Assembly (NCBI GenBank): GCA_963383645.1
Contig: OY726557.1
Span: 124,226,223-124,290,222 of the forward strand
From: Muscardinus avellanarius
Taxonomy: Eukaryota; Chordata; Mammalia; Rodentia; Gliridae
DNA: 64,000 nt
Reading direction: 5' to 3'
The number at the start of each line of letters is the position of its first letter. The stretch's first letter is position 1. The notes under the pieces were generated by a model. The model was not told where the DNA came from and did not search any database. It was given only the letters and a program-made list of their open reading frames with translations. Below are positions 12,175-24,800 of the stretch, one piece after another. The position numbers and the translations under genes were made by a program.

Positions 12175-12841
12175 TTTTTTGGTGTGGCACTGGGGATGGA
12201 ACCCAGGGGCTTTTCTACCTCCTTGGTATACCCCCAGACATATTTTATACTTTATTTGGAAACAGGGACTCACTAAGTTACTGAGGGCCTCACTAAGTAG
12301 CTGAGGCTGGCTTTGAACCTGTGCAATCCTCTTGTCTCATCCTCCCAAGCGCTGGGATTACAAATGTGTACCACCATGCCTGGCTCATCCCGTGCCATTT
12401 TAATAATATTAAATATTAGTAAAAAATCAAAGTGCCTTACAGTGATTAAATTTAGTATGCCATCAAGGACTTGTAAATTTTTATGCAACTACTAAAATAA
12501 AGTTTGAAACAGTTTGGAGAAGAGGCCTTCAAGGAATGGGAAATAATAAAACCAGGCCTACAGAGATTAGCACTCTTAAGTCTATGCACTAGGAAAAATA
12601 TTTAAAAACTAAAAATTTATAAAGTATGCAAATATTAATCATGATGCAATTAAGACAGAGTTTAGGTTCTTAATTTTTTATTTCAATAAATACTAACATC
12701 TGATTGATTGATCATACCTACATGAATATTACCTGGAGTTTTTATTATGATAAATATTAATACCAAAAATTAGGATTTTAACCCTTTTTTGGTGTTGGTT
12801 AAAGCCAGGGGCATTATACCTCCAAAGTACACCTCCAGCTC

Positions 12842-12884
<43 letters not shown>

Positions 12885-15800
12885 TTTTTTGGATGAGAAA
12901 TTTTATATTATTTTATTTTTATTTATTTTTAATTTTTTAAAATTGGTACACTGTATTCATATATCCTAATGGGATAAAAAAAAACTTGTGTAGACATACA
13001 TGCACACATCGCCTAGTTAGCCCCTACCCAATCCCCACCTCATTCCCTCCCCATCCCTCCTTCCCATGATTGGCTTAGTGGTTGACATCTAATATTATAA
13101 CAATTTATCCAAAATTAACAATGATAATCTCACATAACAGATTCATTTGTCTGATATCAAGCTTTTGATGACTTAGAGATAACATTTGAATATTTTTTTT
13201 TGCTTTCTTTCTTGCCAGGGGATATTTTTTCTTTTTTTTAATGTGAAACTATCATACATTTACTTATTTATTTTTCAGAAAAAATACATCCTAACATGAA
13301 ATATGAACTCTAAATACCCAAAACAATCTCAAAAAAGAACAAAGCTAGAAGATGTACATTTTCTGATTTCAAACCTTATTTTTTTTATAAGATAATGGTT
13401 TTATTTTTGAAGACTTTTGTCTTACTTTTATAGTCTTTGATGAGAATTCTGCTGTAATTCTTATTTCTTTTCTTTTCTTTTTTTAAAATTTTTTTTATTG
13501 GTGCATTATATTCATACAACTTATTGGGGTAAAAAACTTGTGTGTACAAACATGTACTCATCGCTGATTTAACCCCTACCCAAATCCCACCCCATTCCCT
13601 CCCCGTCCCTCCCTCCCTTGCTTGGCTTAGTGATTGACTTCGATATGTTTAGGTACATTGTGAGCTTTAGAGATTTTCCTCTTCCCCCCTCATTTCTCCT
13701 CCTTTAGGTTGTCTTCTTTGCTCCTCTTTTCTCCCTAACTCTCACATATTAGGGAAAGCATCTGATTTCTTATTTTTTGTGCCTGACTAATCTCACTTAG
13801 CATTATGTCCTCCAGTTCCATCCATTTCCCTGAAAATGATGTAATTGAGTTTTTTTTGATGGCTGAGTAAAATTCCATTGTGTACATTGTGTAATCCATT
13901 CATCTGTTGATGGATATCTTGGCTGGTTCCATAGTTTGGCTATGGTGAATTGTGCAGCTATGAACATAGATACACATGCATTAGTTTGGTAGTTTGGTTT
14001 CTTTTCTTTTGGGTAGATACCCAACAGTGGTATTGCTGGATCAAATGGTAGATTTGTTCCCATTCTTCTGAGGATTCTCCATACTGTTTTCCAAAGTGTT
14101 TGCACTAATTTGCAATCCCACCAACAATGTCTTAGAGTTCCCACTTGTCCACATCCTCGCCAGCATCTGTTGTTGTTTGTGTTTTGAATGATTGCCATTC
14201 TAGTTGGAGTTAGGTGAAATCTCAGGGTAGTTTTGATTTGCATCTCTCTGATTGCCAGTAATGTTGAGCATTTTTTCATGCATTTATTGGCCATTTGAAT
14301 TTCTTCTTTTGTGAAGTGTCTATTTAGTTCATTTGCCCATTGTGTTATTGGATGCTTTGTTTTCTTAGTGTTGAGTTTCTTGAGTTCTCTGTATATTCTA
14401 GATATTAGTCCTCTATTGGTGGTGTAGGTGGCAAAAATCTTCTCCCATTCTGTTGGCTCTCGATTGAGGTTCTTAACAGTTTCCTTTGCTGAACAGAAGC
14501 TCTTCAGTTTCATGCAATCCCATGTATTGATTCTCCTTTTAATTTGTTGTGCCTTTGGGGTCTTGTTGAGGAAATGTTTGTCTGTGCCTATGTGTTGTAG
14601 TGTTGGACCTATGCCCTCTTCAAGGAGCTTCAAAGTCTCTGGTTTAATTTCCAAGTCTTTGATCCATCGTGAGTTGACTTTTGTACAGGGTGAAAAAGTG
14701 GGATTAACATCCAATTTTCTGCATATGGTTAACCAGTTTTGCCAACACCATTTGTTGAAGAGGCTATCTTTTTTCCAGTGTATGTTTTTGGCCTCTTTGT
14801 CAAAAATCAATTGGCTGAAAGTGTGTGGACTTGTTTCTGGGTCTTCTATTCTGCTCCATTGGTCTATATATCTGTTCTTTTGCCAGTACCATGCTGTTTT
14901 TATTACAATGGCTTTGTAGTATAGTTTAAAGTCAGGTATTGTGATTCCTCCTGCGTGGTTTTTGTTGCTGAGAACTACCTTGGCTATTCTGGGCTTTTTG
15001 TTATTCCAGATAAATTTAAGGACCGATTTTTCTATGTCTGTGAGGAATGATCTTGGTAGTTTAATGGGCATTGCATTAAATCTGTAGATCACTTTTGGGA
15101 GGGTGGCCATTTTAATGATATTTATTCTGCCAATCCATGAACATGGAAGGTCTTTCCATCTTCTAAGATCTTCTTCGATTTCTTTTTTCAGTGTTTTATA
15201 ATTTTCTTTGTAGAGATCTTTTACCTCCTTGGTCAAGTTTATTCCTAGGTATTTTATTTTTTTATGGGAGATCCTGAGTGGAAGTGTTTTCTGAATTTCT
15301 TTTTCAGTGGATTTATGGTTGGTGTACAGGAAAGCTTCTGATTTTTTAAGATTGATTTTGTATCCAGATACCTTGCTGAATTTGTTGATCAGATCTATAA
15401 GCCTTTTGGTTGAGTTTGTTGGGTTTTCTAAATATAGTATCATGTCATCTGCAAATAGTGAAAGCTTAAGTTCTTCTTTTCCTATTTGTACTCCTTTGAT
15501 TTCCTTTTCTTGCCTTATTGCTCTGGCTAGAGTCTCTAGTACTATATTGAAGAGAAGTGGTGATAGTGGACATCCTTGTCTCGTTCCAGTTTTTAGGGGG
15601 AATTCTTGAAGTTTTTCCCCATTTAATATGATGTTGGCAGAGGGCTTATTGTAGATTGCCTTAATAATGTTGAGATATGTTCCTTCTATTCCAATTCTCT
15701 GCAGTGTTTTTATAATAAATGGATGTTGAATTTTATCAAATGCTTTTTCAGCATCTATTGAGATGATCATGTGGTTTTTGTCTTTGATTCTGTTTATATG

Positions 15801-18800
15801 ATGAATTACATGGATTGATTTTCGTATATTGAACCAGCCTTGTATCCCTGGGATGAACCCTACCTGGTCATGGTGAATGATTTTCTTCATGTGGTTTTGA
15901 ATGCGTGTTGCTAGTATTTTGTTTAATAGTTTTGCATCCAAGTTCATCAGAGATATAGGCCTGTAGTTTTCCTTCCTTGAACTGTCTTTATTCGGTTTGG
16001 GTATTAGTGTGATGTTGGCTTCATAGAATGTATTTGGGAGAGTCCAGGTTTTTTCTATTTCCCAAAATAGTTTGAGTAGTATTGGGATTAGTTCTCCTAT
16101 AAAGGTTTTATAGAATTCACTTGGGAAACCATCTGGTCCTGGGCTTTTCTTTGATGGTAAGCTCTTTATTGCTATTTCAATATCTTTGATTGTTATTGGT
16201 TGGTTTAAGTGTTCTATATCTTCTTGACTTAGTTTAGGAAGGTTGTATTTATCTAGGAAGTTGTTGATTTTCTCCAGATTTTCCATTTTGTTGGAGTAAG
16301 TTTTTCAAAGTAGTTTCTGATAATCCTCTGGATTTCTACGCTGTCAGTAGTAATGTCTCCTTTTTCATCCCTTATCTTCATAATTTGGGTTGATTCTCTC
16401 TTTTTTTAGTTAGGTTGGCTAGTGGTTTATCAATCTTGTTAATTTTTTCAAGAAACCAGCTTTTGGTTTTGTTGATTTTCTGTATTTTTTTTTATTCTCT
16501 ATTTCGTTAATTTCTGCTCTAATTTTAATAATTTCCTGTCTTCTGCTCGCTTTGGGGTTCAATTGTTCCTGCTTTTCAAGGGCTTTGAGGTGTGTCATAA
16601 GGCTATTTATTTGAAGATTTTCTGTTTTTCTTATGTGAGCACTCAGTGCTATAAATTTTCCTCTTAATACTGCCTTCAAAATGTCCCAGTGGTTTTGATA
16701 TGTTGTTTCTTTATTTTCATTTGTTTCTAGAAATTTCTTGATTTCACCTCTTACATCTTCTATGACCCATTCTTCATTCAGAAGTGTGGTGTTCAGTCTC
16801 CACATGTTTATGTTGTTTCTCTGGGTCTTCTTATAGTTGATTTCTAGTTTCATTCCATTATGGTCTGAAATGACACAGGGAAGTATGTAACATTTTTAAA
16901 ATTTGCTAGTGCTCATTTTGTGTCCCAGGATGTGATGTATTTGAGAAGGTTCCATGAGCAGCTGAGAAAAATGTAACCTCTGCTGTAGTTGGGTGAAATA
17001 TTCTGTATGTGTCCAACAGGTCCATTTGGTTAATGGTGTTCTTTAGTTCTGAGACATCTTTACTGACCCTTTGTCTGGAAGATCGGTCTAGTATTGTGAG
17101 AGGTGTGTTGAAGTCTCCCAGTATTATTGTGTTCGGATTTATGTGTGACTTCATGTCACAAAGAGTTTGATTTATGAAAGTAGCTGCCCCTATGTTTGGG
17201 GCATAGATGTTGATTATTGTTATTTCCTCTTGCTGGACTATTCCTTTTACCAGTAAAATGTGACCTTCTTTGTCTCTTCTAATAAGTTTGGGTTTGAAGT
17301 CTAACTTGTCTGATATCATAGTTGCTACTCCTGCTTGTCTTCGAGTACCATTAGCATGGATTACCTTGCTCCAGCCCTTTACCTTGAGTTTGTTCCTATC
17401 TTTACTTGTAAGGTGTGTTTCTTGTAAGCAGCAGATGGATGGATTCTGGCTTTTAATCCATTTTGTCACTTTATGTCTTTTTATTGGGGAGTTGAGGCCG
17501 TTTACATTCAGTGTGATTATAGAGAGATAATTTTTAATTCCCAACATGTTAAGATCTTATTTCTGTTTGAGATACTGTTTATTCTTCTTTGATTACTTGC
17601 CTGCTGGATGGGAATTCTTGTTTCTTTGGTTCTGGCGTGTATTACCCATTTCCTCTTTGCAGTTAATCTCCTTGAGTATTTTCTCTAGCGCTGGTTTTGA
17701 AGACATAAATTCCTTCAGTTGCTGTTTGTCATGGAAGCTTCTTATTTCCCCATCTAATTTGATGGATAGTTTTGTTGGGTAGGAAATTTTTGGCAGGAAG
17801 TTGTTTTCTTTCAGAGTTTGGAATATGTTACTCCAAGCCCTTCTGGCTTTCATAACTTGGTTTGGGAAGTCTGGAGTGATTCTAATTGGTTTGCCTCTGT
17901 ATGTCACGTGGCCTTTTGTTTTGGTTGCCTTTAAGATTCTCTCCTTGGCTTCCACATTAGTCATTTTGACAATTATGTGGCATGGGGATCCTCTTCTCTG
18001 ATCCTGTCTAAAGGGAGTTCTATAAGTTTCCTGGACCTGTGTATCGACCTCTTGCTCTATGTTTGGAAAATTTTCTGCTATTACTTCCTTGAAGAGATTG
18101 TTGATCCCTTTGGTTTCACCTTATTTTCCCTCCTCTATTCCAATTATTCTTAGGTTAGCTCTCTTGAAATGGGCCCATATTTCTTCAATGTCAGATTCCT
18201 GCTGTCGGGTTTTTTTTCTAAATTAGAAACTATGCGTTCATTTTTAGAATGATCATCTTCAAGAAGCGAGATTCTATTCTCCATGTGGTCTAATCTGTTG
18301 TTTATACTTTGAATTGAGGCCTTTACTTCATTAATTGCATCCTTTATCTCTTTTTCACTCTCTCTTTATTCTTTTCAAAAGTCCTCTATTATTTCTAAAG
18401 TTATTTTTCTAATTTGATCTTCTAGAGATCTTTGGATTTCTTTGTTATCAGATTCTGATGTTGTGGGGTTGTTGGCATCCACTGCTCCATTGTTATTTCT
18501 CTTTCCCATGATTTTGGAAGTTTGTGCCTTCTCTGGGTTCTTCCCTGAGTCACTATAAGTTCACTTAAGATGCTCTGGATCTTGAGTCTGTGGTATCTCA
18601 GTCACCACTACTCCTTTACTGGGTTGTATCACAAAGTCTCAGACCCAGGGAGTCAATCAAGGCTGTTTAGACTGTGGGGGGTGCCAAGTTGGGCGTTCTC
18701 CAGTGGGGAGTTGTGACTATGGTATGATATCTCTGCCACTGCCACTCCCCCACTGGGCTGCACTGCTAAAATCTCCGACCCAGGGAGACTATCTGCGCAA

Positions 18801-21800
18801 GTTCCTGGTAGTGTAGTACTGGGATTTTCCCCCAAGGGGCCGCAATTTGACTCACGGTTGTTGAGTGCGCTGATGGAGTTGTAGTGAACTCGGTAGATTC
18901 GCTGCTGCTGCCACTGACAATATGGCACCACTGGCATGCCCTCGGCCGTGATGCGGTGTATTCTTCTCTGGTTTTGAACTCCGCTCTGAGTCCTTGCCAG
19001 TTGTGCTGTGCCCGGCCCTTGGGAGCTTTAGATGTTCCCTGCACCAACAAAACTGCTGACTGCTGCCTGGATGTTCAGCACCTGCTCACCTCATCTCACT
19101 GTCCACCCCTCCTCTCAGGCGCCTGGTGGCTGGTTGAGTGGGTTGGTGTAGGGTCGTCCGGTGAACTCGCCGCTGCCGCCAGCAGTAAGACGCTGCTTCT
19201 GCTTCCTAGGCCGCGAGGCCAGAGTAGGATTTGAGCTCTGTTTTGAGTCTCCCTCCTCTCTGGAGCCTGGTGCTGCTAGGGGAGATGTAGGCCGTGCCGC
19301 TCTGCGCCACATCTCTGGCTGCTCCGCACCACGGCTCTGGCCACTCTGGCTGCTCCGGCCGCTCTGCACCACGGCTCTGGCTGCTCTGCACCGCGGGTCT
19401 GGCCACTCCGGCCGCTCCGGCCATTCCACGAAACGGCTCTGGCTGCTCCGGCTGTTCTGGCTGCTCCACTCAGCTGTTCTGGCCGCTCTGCTCTGGCTCC
19501 TCCAGCCGCTCTGCTCTGCGGCTCCGGCCACTCTGTGCCGCCGCTCCAGCCAATCCGTGCTGCAGCTCTGGCTGCTCCGGCTGTTCTGCCTGCTCCGCTC
19601 GGCTGCTCTGGCCGCTCTGCTTGGCTGCTCTGAACTGTGGCTCAGGCTGCTCTGCACCGTGGCTCTGGCTGCTCCAGCTGCTCAGGCCGCTCCGCTCCGC
19701 GGCTCCCCCTAATCCGCGCTGCGGCTCTGGCCGCTCCGGCTGCTCCGGCCGCTCCGCACCGCGCGGGCACAGCACTTCGGGCTGTTTTTTTCCCGGTGTC
19801 TTTTTTTTCCAGCCCTTTTTCTCTGTCCCTTGTATTTACCGTTTTTATTTCTTTGCTGGTGGTGTTTTCTGGCTCTGGAAGGCGCTGGTTTTGTGGTAGT
19901 AGAGTTGGATTGTTAGCGGGACTTGTAAGTGCCGCTTTCCTCCGTCGCCATCTTCCCGGAAGTCGATTTCAAACCTAATAAAGCTACGATAATCGAAACA
20001 GTGTAGTACTGCTATAAAGGCAGATATATAAACCAATGGAGTAAAATAAAAAGCCTAAAAATAAATTCTTCCATATATGGTCAAGTTATTTTTGACAAGG
20101 TTTCCAAAAACATTTGGTGAAGGAAATAATAATCTCTTCACTAAATATTGTTGAAAAATAATAATTACATGAAAAAGAATAAAATTGGACCCTTACCTAA
20201 AACCATATACAAATATTAACTCAAAATAGATAAAAGACCTAAATGTAAATCTTAAGACTATAAACTTTTAGAAGAAAACCTGAGTCATAAAACTTCACAA
20301 CATTGAAATTGGCAGTGTTTCTTGGATATGATTTCAAAGGCACAGGCAACAACAGAATAAACAAACAAACTTCCTAAAAATAAAAAAAATATTGTACATT
20401 CAAATACAATGTACAGAGAGTTAAAAGTTACTGATAGTATAGGATAAAATATTTCCAAATGCTATATCTGAAGGTATATTAATATTCCAAATAGAAATCC
20501 TAAAAATTAGCAACAATAAAAGCAAACAAAACAATTTAGAAATAGGTAAAAGACTAAAATAAATAATGAATCTCCAAAGATAACCAATCTTAGTTGTCTG
20601 TTGGATGGAAAATCTTGTTTCTCTGGTTCTGGTGTGTATTAACTATTTCTTCTTTGTAGTTAATCTCTTTGAGTATTTTCTCTAGCACTGGTTTTGAAGA
20701 CATAAATTCCTTCAGTTTCTGTTTGTCATGGAAGCTTCTTATTTCCCCATGTAATTTGAAAGATAGTTTTGCTGGGTAGGAAATTTTTGGTTGAAAGTTG
20801 TTTTCTTTCAGAGTTTGGAATATGTTACTCCAAGCCCTTCTGGCTTTCGAGACTTGGTTTGCGAAATCTGGAATGACTCTAATAGGTTTGCCTCTGAATG
20901 TCACTTGGCCTTTTGTTTTTGTTGCCTTTAAGATTCTCTGCTTGGCTTCCACATTGGTCATTTTGACAATTATGTGGCATGGGGAACCTTTCTTCTCTGA
21001 TCCTGTCTAAAGGGAGTTCTATAAGTTTCCTGGATCTGTGTATCGACCTTTTGCTTTATGTTTAGAAAATTTTCTACTATTATTTCTTTGAAGAGATTGT
21101 TGATCCCTTTGGTTTCACCTTATTTTCCCTCCTCTATTCCAATTATTCTTAGGTTAGCTCTCTTAAAATGGGCCCATATTTCTTCAATGTCAGATTCCTG
21201 CTGTCGAAATATTTTTTCTAAGTTATAAATTATGCATTCATTTTTGGAGTGATCCTCTTCTAGGAGCGAGATTCTATTCTCCATGTGGTCTAATCGATTG
21301 TTTATACTTTGACTTAAGGCCTTTACCTCAATGATTGCATCCTTTATTTCTTTTAGGCTCTCTCTAAATTCTTTTCGTAGGTCCTGTATTATTTCTAGAG
21401 TTATATTCCTGATTTGATCTTCTGGAGATCTCTGTATTTCTTTGTTATCAGGTTCTGATACTATGGGGTTGTGGGCATTCATTGCTCTATTTGTTGTTCC
21501 TCTTTCCCATGATTTCAGAATTTTGTGCCTTCCTGGTTCACTATGACTTCACTTAGGATGCTCTGTATCTCGAGTCTGTGGTAATCTCAGCCACCACTAC
21601 TCCTTTAACTAGTTTGTATCACAAAGTCTCAGACCCAGGGAGTTAATTGAGTCTGTGTGAGACCGTGGGGGTGCCGAGCTGGGCATTTTTTCACGGAGAG
21701 CTGTGACTAGGTTGTAGTATCTCTGCCACTGCTACTCCTTCACTGGGTTGGATTGCAAAATCTCATACCCAAGGAGATTATCAAAGCTGTGCAAGTCCCT

Positions 21801-24800
21801 GGGAGTGCAGTTCAGGAATTTCTCCTTTAGGGGCCGTACTTTCACTCATGGTTATTGTGTGCGCTGATCAGGAGCTGTCTTGGGGCATGGTGAACTCACT
21901 CTTGCTGCTGGCAATATGGCGCTGCTGCCATGCCCTCAGCTGTGAGGCTGGCGCTGCTGGCCATATGGTGCTGCTGTCACACCCTTGCCCATGAGGCTGG
22001 CGCTGCTGGCAATATGGCGCTGCTGCCACGCCCTCAGCTGTGAGGCTGGCGTATTTCTTTTCTGGTTTTGAGCTCCGTTCTGAGTCCCTGGAAGGCATGA
22101 TGAGCTTGGCCACTGGGAGTTTTAGGCGTTTTTTGCACTGAAAGAACTGCTGAATTATACCCGAATGATCCACAACTGCTCACTTCAGCTCCTTGTTTAC
22201 CTTTCCTCTCTGGAGCTTGGTGCTGTGAGGGAAGATGGTGCCAGCTCGGCTCCGCTGCCACATTGTGGGCTTGATTTCCTTTCTGGTCTCTGGTTTTTCT
22301 TCTAGTCTTTTTTCCTCTGTCCCTTGTGTTTTCATTTTGTATTTCTCTGTTGCTAGTGTTTTCTGGCTATGAAAAGCGCTGATTTTGTGGCAATAGAGAT
22401 CGAGTTTTAGCAAGACTCGTAAATGCTGCTTTTCTCAATCGCCATCTTCCCAGAAGTCATTTATTTTTATTTGGAAGTAGAATCTCCCTAGGGGGATGAC
22501 ACCTCCAAATTGCTGAGGTTTTCTTCAAACCTTGGATCCTCCTTTCTCATCCTCCCACTTATTGGGATTAGAGTTATGCAGTTTCATTGCCTGGCTCATT
22601 TTAACTATTTTTTGTAGAGTAAATTTTTTTTGACAATCACCATTGTTTATTTCTTAAACTCTTTTACCATGTCCTAGTTTCTCAATTTCTGAGATGAAGT
22701 TTCTCTTAGTACCAAGTTTAGTTTTTTATTTTCTTTTGGTTTTTAAATCTTATTGAATAGCTGCATACTCTTCTTTTAATGTCAGTCATGTAACCTACTC
22801 CACCTGTTGCTCCCTAGGGCTCCTGGGCTATCTTGCCTTGGGGTGCAGGATACCCTAACACTGGAGAGATCCTGCCTCCTGCCGTGTTTCCTACACTGGT
22901 GGAATGGCGCATCCTGGGGAGAGTCACACTAACACTAGCCAGGCAAGGGTTAGGCTTTTGCTGCTGTAACTACATTTGTTGTAAACATAAAGATAGTACT
23001 GTGCAGTATCCTTCCTCTTCCATCTCAGGTTCTCGCTGTTGACCTGGGCCTAGGCAGCCTCAAGCTTGGGCTCAGGATGGGTACTCTCTGGGTTGACCTC
23101 AATTTGTCACTCACTTTTTCTTAGGGTCAGCCACCCTTGTTGAATCTTTTTTTTTTTTTTTTAAGATTTAAAGAAGTTTATTAAAAAGATAGAAATACAG
23201 AAGATTGTTACAGCCCCATGCCAGAATGGCATGGCGGAGTGGTTCAAATGAATGCCCCACCAAAGATACAACAGGTAGTAAACGTCCCTGTAAGATACCT
23301 CCCCTTACCCTGTAAGGTACCTCCCCCAGCAAGGTGTCAAGGTGTCTCCTTTCATGAAGGACAAGGTCAACCCCCTACTCCTGCTGGATCCTCCCAAGAC
23401 TATTATGTAGATCTGTCTTTAGAAAGAGGAAGCCCTACCTCCCTGTCCTATTGACTTGCTAATTACTTTTAGCTAAGTCAATCTAAGTTTCAATAGTTGT
23501 TTGCTTCCTGACCAAAGCCAAGCCTTTCTCTCTCCAGGTCTGCTACCATTTTGACACAATTGTTTTTGAAATATATTAATAATCAGAGCTTTCTCAAATC
23601 TTCCTAAGCCATTCTCAATACTGGTACATCTTCCTCATGTAGTGGTTCACCTCATGTGACACAAGCTAAAAGCATCTATTAAGCCAGAGCCTAACATAAG
23701 GTTTTACTTCCCTCTTTGCATTATGGGAACAGAAAGTCCACTGGTCCAAATCCATAACCTAGGAAGCAGCTACTGAAATGATTCATGAGGTAGACAAGTG
23801 CTGCCCCTGATGTCCATTCCCCTGCAGCCTGCAGAGCTGTTCACAGGGACCAAGTAAGAAAACCCCATGGGCCCCAGGGAACTCCTTAGAAGGGAAGAGA
23901 TTGAGATATGGATTCCTACCTACTAATATTTAGCAAGGAAGAGAGCCCATTGCCCCCCCAAGAACAAAGCTTATATCCCCTAAGAAAGGCCGCCCAACCC
24001 ACCTTTGCATTGATTGGATATTTTAAAATATAAGTCTGCTGACACCCCACCCCTCCCAAGCTTATCTCAGGAATGTTTAGGATGGGTGGGGATCTCTATC
24101 GCTAAGCAGAGTGACCTTGCCTGGGATACCTGTGAATTCCAGACCCAGATATAAGCTGCATTGATTGGCTGTTGCTAGGGGAAGATCAGATTAGCGCAGT
24201 TAGCCACTTCTTTCCAGGGAATAGGCAAAGGTTACAGGAAAACAGGAACTTAATTTTGGACAGAAATTGAAAGACTTGGTTTCAGTTACAGTCAGGAAGC
24301 AAACAGCTATTGACTTAGATAAAAGTAATTAACAAGTCAATAGGAGAGGGGAGCTAGGACTTCCTCTTTCTAAAGACAGATCTACATAATCTAGCTAGGA
24401 TAGGAGGAGGTCGACCTTTGACCTTCATGAAAGGAGACACCTTGCCACACCTTGCTGGGGGAGGAACCTTACAGGGTTTTTACTATCAGAATTACATAAA
24501 CAAGATGAAGGTCATGGGTATAAAAAATCAGGTCCACCTGCTATATCTTGGGGGTGGTGAATTGGCTTGGACCACCCTCCCCCCATGCCAGAATGGCATG
24601 GGGCTGTAACTATCTTCTGCTTTTCTATCTTTTTAATAATAAGTGTTCGAGCTATGTATACTTATCCTTAGCTCAGGACAAGAACCTACAGTTTTTTGTT
24701 TTTTTTTTCTGTTTGTGGGGTTGTGTTGGGGGAATTATTTCTCCCCTCACACACCGAACATATTTAACTGTAACAGAAGACACAATATGTTGTATTTTTA

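Larger units (their letters stand above)
13377..19964 (-). mobile_element. Full-length L1 retrotransposon (broken), inserted in composite copy 1
   Basis: About 6.6 kb. From its 5' end: the canonical start ('cgccatcttcccggaagtc' in reverse at 19946-19964) with a YY1-like 'aagatggcg'; a GC-rich 5'UTR with tandem repeats; ORF1 (about 18510-17593); ORF2 (17547-13803); 3'UTR and tail. The target-site duplication 'gatttcaaacct' lies at 13365-13376 and 19965-19976. ORF1 and ORF2 both carry stops or frameshifts, so it is not autonomous as read. Long open stretches suggest a fairly young copy. Confidence 0.92.
19977..22458 (-). mobile_element. L1-derived composite element copy 1, 5' part
   Basis: Continues the element begun at 12921. 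From 19977 to about 20585 is ancient L1 ORF2 sequence in + orientation, opposite to the rest. A sharp junction near 20590 ('ccaatcttagttgtctg') leads into young L1 ORF1 (minus strand, about 21490-20590) and 5'UTR up to the canonical 5' end 'ccatcttcccagaagtc' at 22458. The same order and junctions are seen at 40519-43323. Confidence 0.82.

Noticed and set aside
19115..19978. Several overlapping open frames of 87-201 codons on both strands
   Set aside because: All are by-products of the GC-rich tandem repeat in the L1 5'UTR; Ser/Leu/Arg-rich low-complexity translations.
20000..20585. Twin-priming (5' inversion) as the sole cause of the inverted ORF2 piece
   Set aside because: The inverted segment is far more decayed than the flanking L1 parts and recurs with identical junctions at another locus. 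A single inversion during insertion does not explain that.
23147..24760. A complete provirus between the first two LTRs
   Set aside because: The two LTRs face opposite ways and no gag, pol or env motif is visible, so they are not a 5'/3' pair.
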